Assembly: GCA_027972325.1 (NCBI GenBank)
Contig: JAPMOS010000129.1
Coordinates: 1-55,000, forward strand
Length of the DNA stretch: 55,000 nt
Source of the DNA: Paratrimastix pyriformis
Lineage: Eukaryota > Preaxostyla > Paratrimastigidae
Direction: 5' to 3'
Shown: positions 34,030-44,853 of the stretch, one piece after another
Layout of the letters: every line of letters starts with the position of its first letter
Position numbering within the stretch: position 1 is the first letter of the stretch
Notes under the pieces: model-generated
Told to the model about the DNA's origin: nothing
Databases searched by the model: none
The model's input: the letters and a program-made list of their open reading frames with translations, nothing else
Program-made: the position numbers and the translations under genes

Positions 34030-34440
34030 GCCCCTGTGTGGAATGAAAGACTCTTTCAGACACATGATCTTGGTGTGCCCACAGATGAGGGCTGCCCGGG
34101 AAAAGAGGTTCAAGAAACTACAGGCAGCGGAGAAGGAAGCACTTGATAGGTGGTTGAAAGAGGAGGATGATATAGCCAGGATGAAGGAGGCACAGAAAGT
34201 CCAGGAAGAGGCAGAGGAGGTGCAAGCATTGCGAGCAATGATAGCGGTGCAGCAAGAAGATGGACTGATTGCTTTCCGAGGGAAAACGATGGAGAGGGAG
34301 GTATTCTGGAAGATGTTTCGAGGTATCGGCAAAGCGTGATGAGGAAGGGGAAAAGTTGGGCGGAGATGACAGCGGGATTTGTGGAGGAAGCAGTGAGACT
34401 CCATGAGCGATACACGCAGGAACGGTACTTGGCGGACAGA
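34030..34440 (+). pseudogene. Zinc-knuckle and coiled-coil segment of the truncated LINE
   Basis: CPCVE-type Cys residues just before, then PLCGMKDSFRHMILVCPQMR, give a C-x2-C...H...C pattern of the kind that follows RNase H in Tad1-like elements. It is followed by a long charged helix (RFKKLQAAEKEALDRWLKEE, then MKEAQKVQEEAEEVQALRAM). The open frame stops at 34339. It joins the RNase H to the C-terminal ORF. Confidence 0.6.
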
Positions 34441-34445
34441 GGGTT

Positions 34446-35360
34446 GTGAAAGATGAGAATGCATGGGCCACGCCACATCAATGGAGTACTGTCATGGCAG
34501 ATGCTTTCGGGCTGTGTACAATGCTGTTCTGTCATCCTGGGAATGTGGACCCGACGTACGAGGAATACTGCACACCAGCAGAGGAGGATAGGGTGTTTGG
34601 AGCAAGATTTGATGGATTTGAGAGAGTAAATGAGGATAGCGAGCTCTTGGCATTTGCGAACCCTGAATATGAACAAGCGGCAATGGATCAGTTCTTTCGG
34701 AAAATCGCGGAAAGAGTGAAGAACCCGAGAGCCATGAGGTGCGTGATGGTTATTCCGTACGGACCTGGAATGCCGAACAGAGATGGAATCGGGAGCGGGT
34801 TGGATATTATCCGCAAGACGATCACAATGGAAAAGGTCGACGCAATGGTTAGGGAGATTGCGGTGTTTGAAGCGGGGACATTCCAATTCTGGCGGGCGAA
34901 TTTCTGGAAGGACGGAATTATAGGTGCTGGTAATGCTCCTTGGCCTGTGGGAATTATCATGGTGGAGAATGCCGCTTGTAGAGAAAAGTATCCGGTGGAT
35001 GAGGCCTACGCAAGAATGAAGGAAATGATGACAAGACAAGCAGGGGTGCAGGGGGTTCATTTTGGAGACGTGGGCAAAACTGAAGATTGCTGTGCTATGA
35101 TGGCAAGGGAAGTTCGGAAGAAAGTGTCAAGGAGACTCGAGTGTCTCTGTAACCCGAGAACTTATCACAAAGGTGAATGCGAGCTGGCGGCTGAGATGGG
35201 AATTCTGGATGTCTGGACAGAAAGAGAATGGAAGAAGGCAATGATTAGTGCGAAGAACTGGGGAGAAACTTTTCAGATTGCCCGAGAGATGAGACCAATC
35301 CCCCCTGAGGGGGGACAGAACCCACCCCCCCCGGAAGGGGGGAGGGAGGGTGTGGGCTGA
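34446..35360 (+). CDS. C-terminal methyltransferase-like ORF of the truncated LINE
   Basis: About 300 codons are open. Visible landmarks: HPGNVDPTYEEYCTPAEED, then FGARFDGF, then ELLAFANPEYEQAAMDQF. A hydrophobic strand MRCVMVIPYGPG follows, then FEAGTFQFWRANFWKDGI and APWPVGIIMVENA. The order (Y)xTP, FG, NP-x-Y, hydrophobic strand ending IP, and a later GI(I/L)xxN recalls Dam-like and PCIF1-like amino-methyltransferases (for example YCS...D..FG, then ANPPF, then FIP). The usual second Pro is Glu here. The final Pro/Gly-rich tail ends at 35360. The same domain ends the LINE at 900-6250, so it belongs to the family and is not a chance fusion. Activity is not established. Confidence 0.4.
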   Translation: MKDENAWATPHQWSTVMADAFGLCTMLFCHPGNVDPTYEEYCTPAEEDRVFGARFDGFERVNEDSELLAFANPEYEQAAMDQFFRKIAERVKNPRAMRCVMVIPYGPGMPNRDGIGSGLDIIRKTITMEKVDAMVREIAVFEAGTFQFWRANFWKDGIIGAGNAPWPVGIIMVENAACREKYPVDEAYARMKEMMTRQAGVQGVHFGDVGKTEDCCAMMAREVRKKVSRRLECLCNPRTYHKGECELAAEMGILDVWTEREWKKAMISAKNWGETFQIAREMRPIPPEGGQNPPPPEGGREGVG

Positions 35361-35483
35361 GAGGGCGTTGGGCCTGAGGGCGGGTAAGCGCCGGGCGACT
35401 GGAGCATTAAGCTCTGGTCTGCCAATTGGAGCCTGCACCCGCTCGGTAATTTCGGTTGCCGGGGTGGGTTTGTATAAAAAAAA

Positions 35484-35497
35484 AGCTCCACCTGTGG
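35484..35497 (+). repeat. Right target-site duplication of the LINE in CLN3-A
   Basis: AGCTCCACCTGTGG directly after the A-rich tail. CLN3 intron sequence (CTCCCAGTGAGCGG...) then resumes for about 45 bases. Confidence 0.95.
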
Positions 35498-35544
35498 GCT
35501 CCCAGTGAGCGGCGCGCCGACTGGGATGAAGAACAGACCGGTCC

Positions 35545-35960
35545 AGGATTTCTGCGAAACTCCCCTAGTCCAAGTCTCCGTCCCGTCATCCGCGATTCGT
35601 GCCCACCACATCGACCTGAATAACATCCGATTTGACGGTTCCTTACCACTTCTCCAAAAGCCACCTGATCTTTGATCCTTTTCCTTCCTTTTATCATCGT
35701 TCACCCGTCCTCGTCCTTTCCGATGTTTTTCCTTTTCCCAATTACGCTCAACACGACTCCAAAAAAAAAACTCCCCTAGTCCCCTGCACGCACGAAGGTT
35801 TATTGCCCAGCAGGCGTGGTGGACGAGTTCGGACTCGGACGGCACACGAATCGGGCCCAAGTCGCCTCCGGAATCCGAAACCAGTCCCTTTCTACAGCAG
35901 GTCGAATTTATTTCAGAGGACGTATTTTCAGAGGACGTATTTTCAGAGGACGAAGTCTAT
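35545..35960. other. Junction zone at the end of copy A
   Basis: 35545-35770 replaces the CLN3 first exon with unrelated sequence holding no visible gene. 35771-35822 matches the far end of copy B. 35910-35955 contains three units of CGTATTTTCAGAGGA. Nothing else is recognised. Confidence 0.6.
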
Positions 35961-35965
35961 CTTTC

Positions 35966-37571
35966 TCATTGTTGACCCGAGGGCGAACCAGAACGAGAAG
36001 GGAGCTCATACGGAGGGAAAAAGAGGTGCAGCCGGCCGGCATTGAGATAATTCGCCAAACCCGCCTTCGTCGGGGCATAAAGTTGGAAGCGCTGGATCAA
36101 CTTCAATTGCATGCCCTCATCGCGGGGGCGCGGGAGGGAGACGAACACCAGACACACCCGGTCATCGAGAGGCACCATGGAGAGATCCGGGCGCATGTCA
36201 ATGGCCATGGATCGACGGAAATCACGGGCCTGTGGAGACGATGCACCGCTCATCCGCGAGCTTGGGCGAGAAGGAGGTCGCGAGCCCGGTGGGGGGGTAG
36301 GGGGAGCCGGTGATGCGGAAAGGGGCGTGGGAAGGAGAGCCGGGGATGAGGGTGAGGGGAGAGGGAGAATGGGTGGCGTGCTCGCTGGAGGTTGGATGGG
36401 GCCCAGGGTGTTGGATGGTGCTGAGGGAGCGAGGGCGGTTCCTTTGAGCGGGGGTGGGGAAGGCCCGGCCAGGTGAGGGGAGATTGCCACCGCCTCTGGC
36501 AGATGGGCGCTCCGTGCGTCGGGAGCCGGTGATGATGACGGAGATGGGAGAGGGAGAAGGCCGCTCAGGGTGTTGGGGGGGACAGCCGGCGGCGGAGATG
36601 GGGATGGAGCGAGGGCGGTTCCTTTGGGCGTGTGGATGGAAGGGGAGATTGCCGCCTCCTCTTGGTGGCTCCGTGCGCCGGGGGAAGGCGGTGGTGGTGG
36701 TAGAGATAGTGCCGGTGCTGTGCAAGAGAGAAGGGTCCAAAGATACTCGTTGATCCTGTCCAATTTGTTCTCCAGATCAGGCCAGGACAGAGTTGCCTCG
36801 CCAATAACATAGGAGTTTTCGCCGGGATCTGCAGTCGGTGAAAAGCTGGGGGAGCCGAAGATGCAGGGGAAAAAAAAAAGATGAATGGGAGAAAGAAAGA
36901 GCAAAAAGACAGAGACCTGGCGCCACTCGGGCGTTCGGCGATGGGGCGCAAGATCTGCACTTGCGTCGAAGATGGCAAAGCCGGACTGGGCGCGAGGGGG
37001 TTGAAAAGGGAAATTGGCCTCGTGGGATCGAATGTCGCGTGGTCCACAAAGTCGGGGGTGATTGACCCGATTTGACGGCACAAGGCGAGACAACCAGGAG
37101 AGGAGCGGTGGCCTTGACTGGGGTTGGACCCAGGTGCCGCGAGAACGCGATGAGCATAGTGCGCAGTGATCTGCTCGAAGAATTGCGGGTTGTCCGAAGT
37201 CTGAGGGAGAAACTCTGGGGCGTCTCTGAAAAATGGGTAGCCCCAGGACAGAGGCAAGGAGGAGCCGTCTGGGGCGGCGGAGAAGGGAACCGAGAAACGC
37301 ACGGGCGGGGGGACTCGGAGAGGCGGCGTGGCCACTTGGCTGGGCGTGACTCGTCTGGGTGCGGCTAGGAGAAGATATGAATTGGGTCCAGAAAAAGCAC
37401 GAGCACGGCCCGACCGATTTGTTCACGGAGACGCCCCAATTCTCTGCGCATTTGCTCAAATTGTCGATCACGCTCTGATTCCTGCTGTCTATGCTGCTCC
37501 AAAATTTGGCGCATCAATTCTTGTTGTCGCACCATCTCTTCACGTAGGCGCACCACCTCGGAGTCTCCCAT
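35966..37571 (-). CDS. Unrecognised protein: coiled-coil N-terminus, Pro-rich middle, conserved-looking C-terminus
   Basis: A start at 37571 opens MGDSEVVRLREEMVRQQELM, a strongly charged helix running to about 37390 (EQMRRELGRLREQI). An exon in another frame (about 37310-36925) reads LPLSWGYPFFRDAPEFLPQ, then DNPQFFEQITAHYAHRVLA and LCRQIGSITPDFVDHATFD. The next reads GEATLSWPDLENKLDRINEY (about 36800-36740), followed by a long Pro/Ser linker. The last part ends in DDRVCLVFVSLPRPRDEGM, then YAPTKAGLANYLNAGRLHLF and FPPYELP, with the stop at 35966. The C-terminus faintly resembles the end of a SPOC domain (AG...LY..PP), which I treat as a guess. The introns between exons are short. The 3' end lies next to the broken end of copy A. 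Confidence 0.5.
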
Positions 37572-37859
37572 CTACAAAAATGTCGTGACGAATTTCAAAC
37601 ACGCGAACAGACTGACTGAACTGAAGAAGCGAAGTTCTTTTCCAGCAGGAAACAGTACCCCGTCAGTGTAACGGTGGTCACGCACGAGGAAGTTTGCGGC
37701 TGACTTTTCCACTGCCGCCCACAACCAACCCCCACCAAAAAGCGAGATGGAGCGTCAGTGTTCCTATGATGCAGAACTAGACCATGAGCCAATCCTGCAG
37801 GACTCGGGAAAGTTGACACTGGCCATTTCAGGGGCAACCAGAACAACCGAACGAGCACC

Positions 37860-40800
37860 CTATTTGCCCAGCCCACCATACGGTGGATGAAATCGCCGAA
37901 TTGGGGCAAGGGCCCTCAAATGATCTCGAGTCACTTTGGCATCCTCTCTTTTTTCCGCACCCAAGTTTGCAAACACTGCGGAACAAACATGACGAGGGCC
38001 TGTTACTCTGTTTGGGGGAATTGAAAAGATTCTCGCCCCCATCAGCAGTCGATCGCCTTCCGGACAGCCCCGCACCAGGCCTGAGTGTACGCACATAGGG
38101 AGGTGGAGGCATGATGGCATCTCCCGATCGATCCTCCCTCTTCCCTCCTCCCTCCCTCCCATCCCAGACCATTTCAACTCGGTCGATTTTTTTTGGGTTT
38201 TGCGGAAGCCGAAAGTGGTTGCATCTCGTCCCCGCCCCAAAAGACAATGACATATGGGGAGCGCCTGGTTGGTACGGGGCAACCTTTTGCCACGCGATTG
38301 GTAGGGGCCGTGCGGCTGTCTCTCACAGTGCCCCCCGCCGCCTACCTGGAATGCCACCCCGCCGCTACCATGCACATCCTTCAGCTCGCGTCGACAACCA
38401 ACACCAGACGTGTCTTTCCAGCAAATTGACTGGGTGGTGTTCGAAAAGGCTGCCGACGCATAATGCCGGTCACCAGGCTGCGGCGCTGTTTCTCCTGCTG
38501 GCGCCGCGCTCGGTCCCTGAGGGTGCCGGTGGCGGTGGCGGTGGTGGCATGAGCGGTTCGTCTCTTCCTCGGCCGCACCACCAGCAGCGGCTTCGGCCAG
38601 GGAGGCAGCCATCGACCCGCCCGTGACAATAAGATGCTGCTCCAGAATGGCAATGGGCTGCTCCTCCACGTACAGCCGGCCGTCAGTGGGGATGCAGCTC
38701 TGGGATGGAGGAGTTGAAAGGAGGGAGGTGGCGGTGGTGGTGGCCATGAGAAGGAAGCAGAGGATGGAGCGAGGGAACAGTACATGAGAGAGTGCGGCGT
38801 TCGGACCTTGGGACACACGAACACAGCCACCGTCTGCCACTCCCACTCTGCACAGCCTGGGACCAAGGCAAGAGGCCCGGGCATGAGCTGGAGCTCAAAC
38901 ACGCGCGGTCGGCCGCAGTGTGGACAAGGCTGCGGTGGAACGAGGGGCGGGATGGGGCCCACGATTCCCCGGGCAGGTCGCTTGGGCGGCTGCGGTGGCG
39001 AGATCTCAGAACGCCCGACCGGCGCAGACGGGGTCACTGCGGCTACAGGAACGGCCGAAGCGGCAGCAGCTGTGGCGGTGGCAGCGGTGGCAGCGGCAGC
39101 AGCTGTGGCGGCGGTGGCAGCGGTGGCGGCGGTGGCGGCGGTGGCGGCGGTGGCAGCGGTGGCAACGGTGGCAACGGTGGCAACGGTGGCAGCGGTGGCA
39201 GCGGTGGCAGCGGTGGCGTTTTCGGCGGTGGCGGGCTGTGAGGTGGCATCAGGGATGGTCGATGACGCTTCAGAGGGAGGGGCTTGGTAGAGGAGCTTCG
39301 TGTCGACGGGCCACAGCGGTTCTCCATCCAGATCGTAACTGATGATGAAAGAAATTGTTGTCTCGATAAGTTCACGCGACCAATCCGGGCCGTCAGGCAC
39401 GAGTCCCTCGTTCGCATCCCTCCCCCCCCCCCCCCCTCGATGATGATGATGAAAGTGGGTGTGCTCCCCCCTCCCTCCTCCCTCCCTCCCCCTCCATTCC
39501 CGCCCATTCCCCCCCCGCCCTCCGCCCATTCCGCCCATTCTCCGCCCATTCCCGCCCATTCCCGCCCATTCCCCCCCCTCCGCCCATTCCCCGCCATTCC
39601 CGCCCATTCCCGCCCATTCCCGCCCATTCCCCCTCCCGCCCATTCCCGCCCATTCCCCCCCATCCCCCTCCGCCCATTCCCGCCCATTCCCGCCCATTCC
39701 CCCCCCCCCCCCCTCCGCCCATTCCATTCCCGCCCATTCCCCGCCCATTCCCATTCCCGCCCATTCCCGCCCACCCATTCCCCTCATTCCACCCCTCCCA
39801 CCCATTCCCACCCCGCCGAGAATAAGGCAGACCGGAGTGCCTGACTTGGGTAGCGTGACAGCACATGAGTCCAATGGCGATACGCCCGCTCGTGGGCCGA
39901 GGCCGGGTCGGCTCGCCCACGCATCTCCCGCATAGCCGAGCCTGGAAGAAAAGTAAGCAGCTGAACTCAATGCAAAGAAAGCTGAAGTGAGGGAGTCGCG
40001 GGACAGACCGAATTCCTCGACTTCAGCAGGGTCAACGTCACCTTCCGTCGATTGGTACTGACGCCACCGAAAAGAGAAAATTGGTGTTGGGTGGGTTGTG
40101 AAGGAGCCAGCCTTCTCGAGAAGGGAGATGATGTGCTGCTTCTCCTGGTCGCTCAACTCCTTCAACGGAGTCTCATCATCATCATCATCCTCCTCCTCCT
40201 CGTTCTCGTCCTGCTCTTTCGCCCTCCGGCGAGCATCTTCAGCCTCCTGCTCTTCATCAATCACCTCGCTCTCAGGGAAGATGGAGAGGCTGAAACATGG
40301 CAGAGGCGCAGGTCCGGTCGAAACGGCCTCCCCCTCGGACCCGCTCTCGGCTCCTTTGTCCGTGGCTTTCTTCTTCCGGGGTTTGCGCTTCTTTTTCGAC
40401 GACCTCTCGTCGCCAGCAGTGGCGCTGGCGGCGGAAAGCTGCTTGTTGCGCACCTCGAAGCTCCTCCAGGCTGAGGGAAGAGAGGTCGGGATCATGGGCA
40501 ACGGGGGCGACAATTGGAGGGGGAGCAGTCGTTGCGGAGAGCGCAGGGGGAGCGCCAGAAGAGGGAACGGCAGGCTGGGCCGCAGGGGGCACTTGATTCG
40601 GAATGCGCTGTGTGCGAAACACGGAGATACTGCATAAAGTGAAAGGATTAAAAGAGGATCAAAAGGCAAAAGCCGACCTTCCAGGAAGGCCGCAACACTC
40701 GGGCCGAGGGCACATAAAAATGTAAAGAACTCGAAACTCGGCAGATGGAACGTCGGGGAATGGGGCGAACAGTTGTGTACAAGACCATAGGACCGTGACA

Positions 40801-40992
40801 GCACTTACATGATGTGAGCCTGGTCCGGGAGGGCCTCGGGACACACCCATCTCTGAGCAGAGAATCAGCATTATTGAGAAAGCCTGAAAGGTGGTTGCCG
40901 CAGACAGGGACACCGCCGAGACGGTTCTCGTCGAGGGGAGTTCGGGGCGACGAAACCCGGCCTGCAAGTTCGGCAAGGAAAACACCGGCCAT
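37860..40992 (-). CDS. PDCD2/TSR4-like 20S rRNA maturation factor
   Basis: PDCD2/Tsr4 proteins chaperone uS5 (RPS2) and aid 40S assembly. A start at 40992 gives MAGVFLAELAGRV, then ENRLGGVP; a 53-base intron (40905-40853) joins it to RWVCPEALPDQAHI, the GG-x-P-x-W-x-xP entry of this family. Next come CKCCHGPMVL, QLFAPFPD and LYIFMCPRPECC, then (intron of about 54 bases) SVFRTQRIPNQ. An acidic middle with FPESEVIDEE follows, then GEPLWP and a (TAA)n-type Ala/Thr run. The C-terminal zinc motif CPHCGRPRVFELQLMP and VAVFVCPK is joined across intron 38806-38700 to SCIPTDGRLYVEE. Two frame changes are needed between PDQAHI and LFAPF (around 40800 and 40760). The last exon may end at 37860 (FHPPYGGLGK). 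The middle exon borders are not all resolved. Confidence 0.8.
38040..38340. repeat. Rearranged third copy of the ARMC2-CLN3 intergenic sequence
   Basis: 38050-38190 is the reverse complement of sequence at about 27770-27870 and 48410-48510 (CGCACCAGGCCTGAGTGTAC, then CTCCCGATCGATCCTCCCTC). 38245-38340 is a direct match to about 28035-28130 (GGGGCAACCTTTTGCCACGC). The two parts are therefore in opposite orientations inside what looks like an intron of the PDCD2-like gene. Confidence 0.85.
39060..39235 (+). repeat. GGTGGC / GGCAGC array, coding in the PDCD2-like gene
   Basis: Tandem GCGGTGGCA(A/G) units are read on the minus strand as alternating Ala and Thr, with a few Val. The run sits between GEPLWPVDTKLLYQ and the C-terminal zinc motif, in the linker where this family is variable in length, so it can be tolerated. 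Confidence 0.85.
39419..39835. repeat. CCCATTCCCG decamer minisatellite
   Basis: About 400 bases of CCCATTCCCG-like units with C-run and CCTCCG interruptions, flanked by a C14 run at 39423-39436. It probably lies in an intron of the PDCD2-like gene (minus strand) between the RDSLTSAFF and DGEPLW exons. The Gly/Trp/Met/Asn frames it opens are not protein. Confidence 0.9.
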
Positions 40993-41723
40993 CGCGTCAC
41001 AAGAACCCGCGCAACTAGCGCAAATCAAAAAACGGCGACGATCGCGAGTTGCGCAATTTTCGAGAGCGACCGATGATCTGCGAAAGACGCCCGAAGAGGG
41101 CGAATGCAAGGGTCAACAGCAAGCAAATCGATTTTTTTCTTCCCAAAATCTACAACGCTCAAAATGCGGAAAACCAGAATCGAGAGAAGCATTGTATTCA
41201 GAATTCATGGCAGTTAATCGGAATGGCCTCGACAAGCCGCCCGTCCTAAAGTGCGAAAAAAAAAACGATGGAGATGAGATTCAGAATCGGAGCGAGGCGA
41301 AATGGGGAAAAAAAACTTTGCAATGGGTGCGTCAGTATTAAAAAGCTCGGTTTATGAAATTCACCATAGAAAATCTGTGTTGGATTCTCATTTGTGCTCG
41401 ATCCTTCGCGTCGAGAATAACAACGGTGCAAGGAAGGAGCACAGACCATAAAGGTTTGTCCGAAAAGCATTGCCCAAGTGCAGTTGGTTCGTCAGTGCCC
41501 CGGCTGGAAAGAAAGAAAAGAGTCCGATGAGTGATGGAAGCATGCCAGATGATAACACGGGAGGAAAATGAGGCTCAGAAGTGCGGAAAAGGTGAAATCA
41601 GAGATTTGGGATCATAAGACCGTCGCGCAAAGGGTTTTCATCAGTGCCAAAATCAACCATAAAAGCTCAAACAGTGAGAAAACAGACCAAATGTGGCCAT
41701 CTGCCCAAGGCAGGAGACGATCA
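40993..41723. other. Intergenic: PDCD2-like 5' side and approach to copy B
   Basis: No gene is recognised. 41573-41645 is an imperfect copy of 41821-41890 (shared GGGATCATAAGACCGTCGCG and CAAAGGGTTTTCATCA), the sequence just upstream of ARMC2-B. Short A-runs occur at 41257-41266 and 41310-41316. The PDCD2-like gene and ARMC2-B diverge from here, so both promoters should lie in this stretch. Confidence 0.5.
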
Positions 41724-41775
41724 TAACCGAGCATGAAGGGCCGCAAACTGGAAAGGGAAAGGGAAATGGTGAGAC

Positions 41776-41778
41776 AGA
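41776..41778 (+). other. Empty site of the 3.65-kb element in copy B
   Basis: A single AGA inside GGTGAGACAGACATCG. Copy A has this triplet on both sides of the element at 11162-14806. Confidence 0.85.
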
Positions 41779-41982
41779 CATCGAAAGAGCAAAAAAGGGA
41801 GACGACAGGGAAAAGGAGTGGCTCAGAAGTGCGGAAGAGAGTATAATCAGAGAATGGGATCATAAGACCGTCGCGCAAAGGGTTTTCATCAAAGCCGCGC
41901 ACGTCAACAAGAAACCAGAGAAACAGACCAAAAGGCGCTGCGGAGTACAACTTGGACAGGGGGAAGTTCCCAATCCTCTCTG

Positions 41983-44774
41983 ATGTTTGATGACGATCGA
42001 AACGAACGCGTTGTGTATCACCCTTCTCTGAAAGTTCCTTCGCGTCCCTTCACCCCCGATACTTTGAATCGCAACGCCGAACCCACCCTGCGCCCGGGGT
42101 CTGACGGACTTCTTGATGATGATACGATGCCATTTTTCAATGCAGGACTGCCTTGCTGCGCCCCCAATCCCCAGCCTCTTCCCTGGGTTCATCGCAATCA
42201 TTTTACACTCGTTCAAATCTCGCCAATTCCATTCAGCTCGGTAATAGCCATTCTGGCCACCCCGTCGTGGCTCATTCCGAACCACCCGCCACTCTTCTCT
42301 CAAAAACCCTACCTATCACTTCTGCGATCCCACTGTATCATCCACAAACTGCACCACTCCAGACGAATAAGCCGACGATGGCAAAATCCTCCAGCGCCAC
42401 CAGTATCCCTCCACCTACGGCTGTTCCTCCCCCTGCGCCTCCCCCGCCGCACAGCCCGCTGATGTCGTATAGCCTCCCTGGAGCACTGCTGATTCCGCCA
42501 ACACGCACCACCGAACCCGGGGCTGTTGGTCAGACTTTGGCCGGTGCCACGCCCGGGGCCACTCCCACGACCCCTCGTCGTCCCTCCCCCAATTCCACGG
42601 AATCCTCATCTCCCCGGCGGACCCCACCTCAGCTCAACCTGGCCCTTTCCGCAGCATCCAATAGTGGCGGCGGCACCTCGCCGGCCAGCGGGGGCGTGTC
42701 ACCCCGGGGTGGGGGCAGCCCACGCGCCTTCGATGCGGTCCGACCGCGCTCCCCCCCGTCTGCCTTCCGGGGGGGGCGGCCCCTTGGCCGCGAGACGCCC
42801 CTCGGGGAGGTACTGGAGGCTCTGGAGCAAATGCGAGAGGTCCTCATCAGGACCCCAGGTTGTATCCCTGCGGCGACGGTCATTACAGAGGTTCGCGTGG
42901 ATGGGAAACCACATCCATCATCAGCCCCAGTCTTTCTCGCCATCCACCTCACCCACCGACCCGTCGAAAAACAGAGGTTGCAACCCGGAAAATGAAAAAC
43001 AACGATCAATCAGCCCACCCCTCGTCTCGTTGTTCTGCCTCAGCAGGCACCCTGACGAGGCTTGCCTGCGATTTTCGGAGCCCCTTCTCATCTTGATCTT
43101 CCGGTGGTGCGATGATCCGCCCACCCAACTCATCAGATTGCTGGCGTGCTGGAGCGTCCCGAGCCGCGGGCCGTTCTGCGGGGCTGCTGGTGCCTGCTGA
43201 TGGCCCACCCCGAAAATACTGCCATTCTGCACACGGTCAAGACCCTCTACCGTCACTCGAACGCCGACGTCAACGACGGGCTCTTCCGGGAGGAGCAGTT
43301 GCTGGCGCCCTTGTTGGGGGTGCTGGCTTCGCCCCTGCCCAAATTGATCGAGATCTTCATCTATGCGGCCGCGACCCTGAAGAACGTTTCCACCAACGAG
43401 GGCAACCTGAGGGTCATGATCAAGGCTGGTCCGTCTGCCCACTTGTCGAACATGCGCACCCATCTGCGAGTTCCCCACCATGTTAAGCAAAGCACTCATC
43501 GCCCATGTCGGGGTCGACCACAATCACACAGGGGCACTGGAGACTGCGTGCGCCTTGCTGCAGCTGATGCACTCCACCGAGGTGGCCGGGATCGCCCAGG
43601 AGCGGGTGACCCAGCTGCTGGCCCAGGCGAGCGCCTTCCTGCGAAATCTCTGCTCGGACTTGTGTCTTCTGCCCACAGAGCGGACCAATTTGCGCCCCCT
43701 TGTGCGCGTCCTGCCCCTGCTGTGGAACTCCTCGCATGCCGATGTCACCTTCAACGGGGCCCGCATCCTCAGGTTTGTGGGCCTGCGCCAGTTTTGACCT
43801 GTTCGCGGCTGTGTTTCTGGCGACGTGCGGCTCACGGTTCACTTGTGCTTGGTCGACATCTGTCATCTGTGCCCAGGTGAAAATGCCAAGTTTCTCACTC
43901 ACGGGTCCGCTCCTTCTGCGACCCGTCATCCCGCCACGCGTGCAGCAAGCTGTCGCTGCATCAGCCCACCTTGCAGGCGATGGTAGCCGAGAATGACTAC
44001 CCCACCCTGCTGCTCCAGCCCCTCCGCAAGCCCTCCATCGCACCCGTCCGTACAAAGCCACTCATCGTGCAGATGGATGAGCTCACCTCAGAAAGTGGCC
44101 GCCATCTCACCCTTCTCTCACCCCCACCAAATGAGGAGTCCAAGAAATGATGGCCCGATCCCCAGTTTGTGGATTCGGGCTGGGCAGCGGGCTGAGTCGC
44201 ACTCATGGTCAAAATGAAAATCTCACAGCATCCTTCTCTCGCTCCTCGCAGGGCCTCGTCATCCGGATCTGTTTCGCCATCGCCAATCTGATCGCCGCCA
44301 ACGAGCTGGCCCGGCATCGGTTCGGGGAGGCCGGGGCTGTGACTGTCCTCTGCGACCTACTCTCTCGGTGCACAGACACCTTTCTCGACTCGCTCACTCA
44401 TCCCCCTGCCGCGACCCCGGTCGCCGCGCCTGCTCCGACCACCTCGGCCCTGTCTGGCGGCCTGCTGGATGCCCGTCCGCGTGGCGGTCCCGGATTCGCC
44501 GACGACAGCAGTCCGGGGGACGTACTCGTCAAGGTGGTGCGGGTCCTGGCAAACCTCGCCATCAACCCCCAACTCGGCCGCCAGCTGGCCGGGTCGGACG
44601 TGGTCCTGCACACCGTGTGCCGGCTCCTGGGTCCGGCGGCGCACTCGGCTTTCACATGGTGGCACTTGCATGTCTCGGCTGCCTCGTGGTGATGGCTTGC
44701 CGAGCTGTGTTGGTCTTGTGCCTTTTGAAGTGGCCTGGCGATCATCATCATCATCCAGATCATCCAGATCATCC

Positions 44775-44853
<79 letters not shown>

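Larger units (their letters stand above)
32197..35483 (+). mobile_element. 5'-truncated LINE inserted in CLN3-A
   Basis: The element is flanked by a perfect 14-base duplication and ends in GTATAAAAAAAAA, as expected of target-primed reverse transcription. It starts inside the RT thumb (IRYLGIWVDENLTLKVN). RNase H follows, then a Cys/His knuckle, a charged coiled coil, and a C-terminal methyltransferase-like ORF. It contains only a few frame changes, so it is younger than the LINE at 900-6250, with which it shares domain order and local motifs. Because it lacks endonuclease and most of the RT it cannot move by itself. Its insertion post-dates the A/B duplication, or occurred on a lineage that B does not share. 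Confidence 0.93.

Noticed and set aside
39043-39920. Gly/Trp/Met/Asn-rich open frames on the minus strand
   Set aside because: They come from the CCCATTCCCG minisatellite. All three frames stay open because the unit is stop-free.
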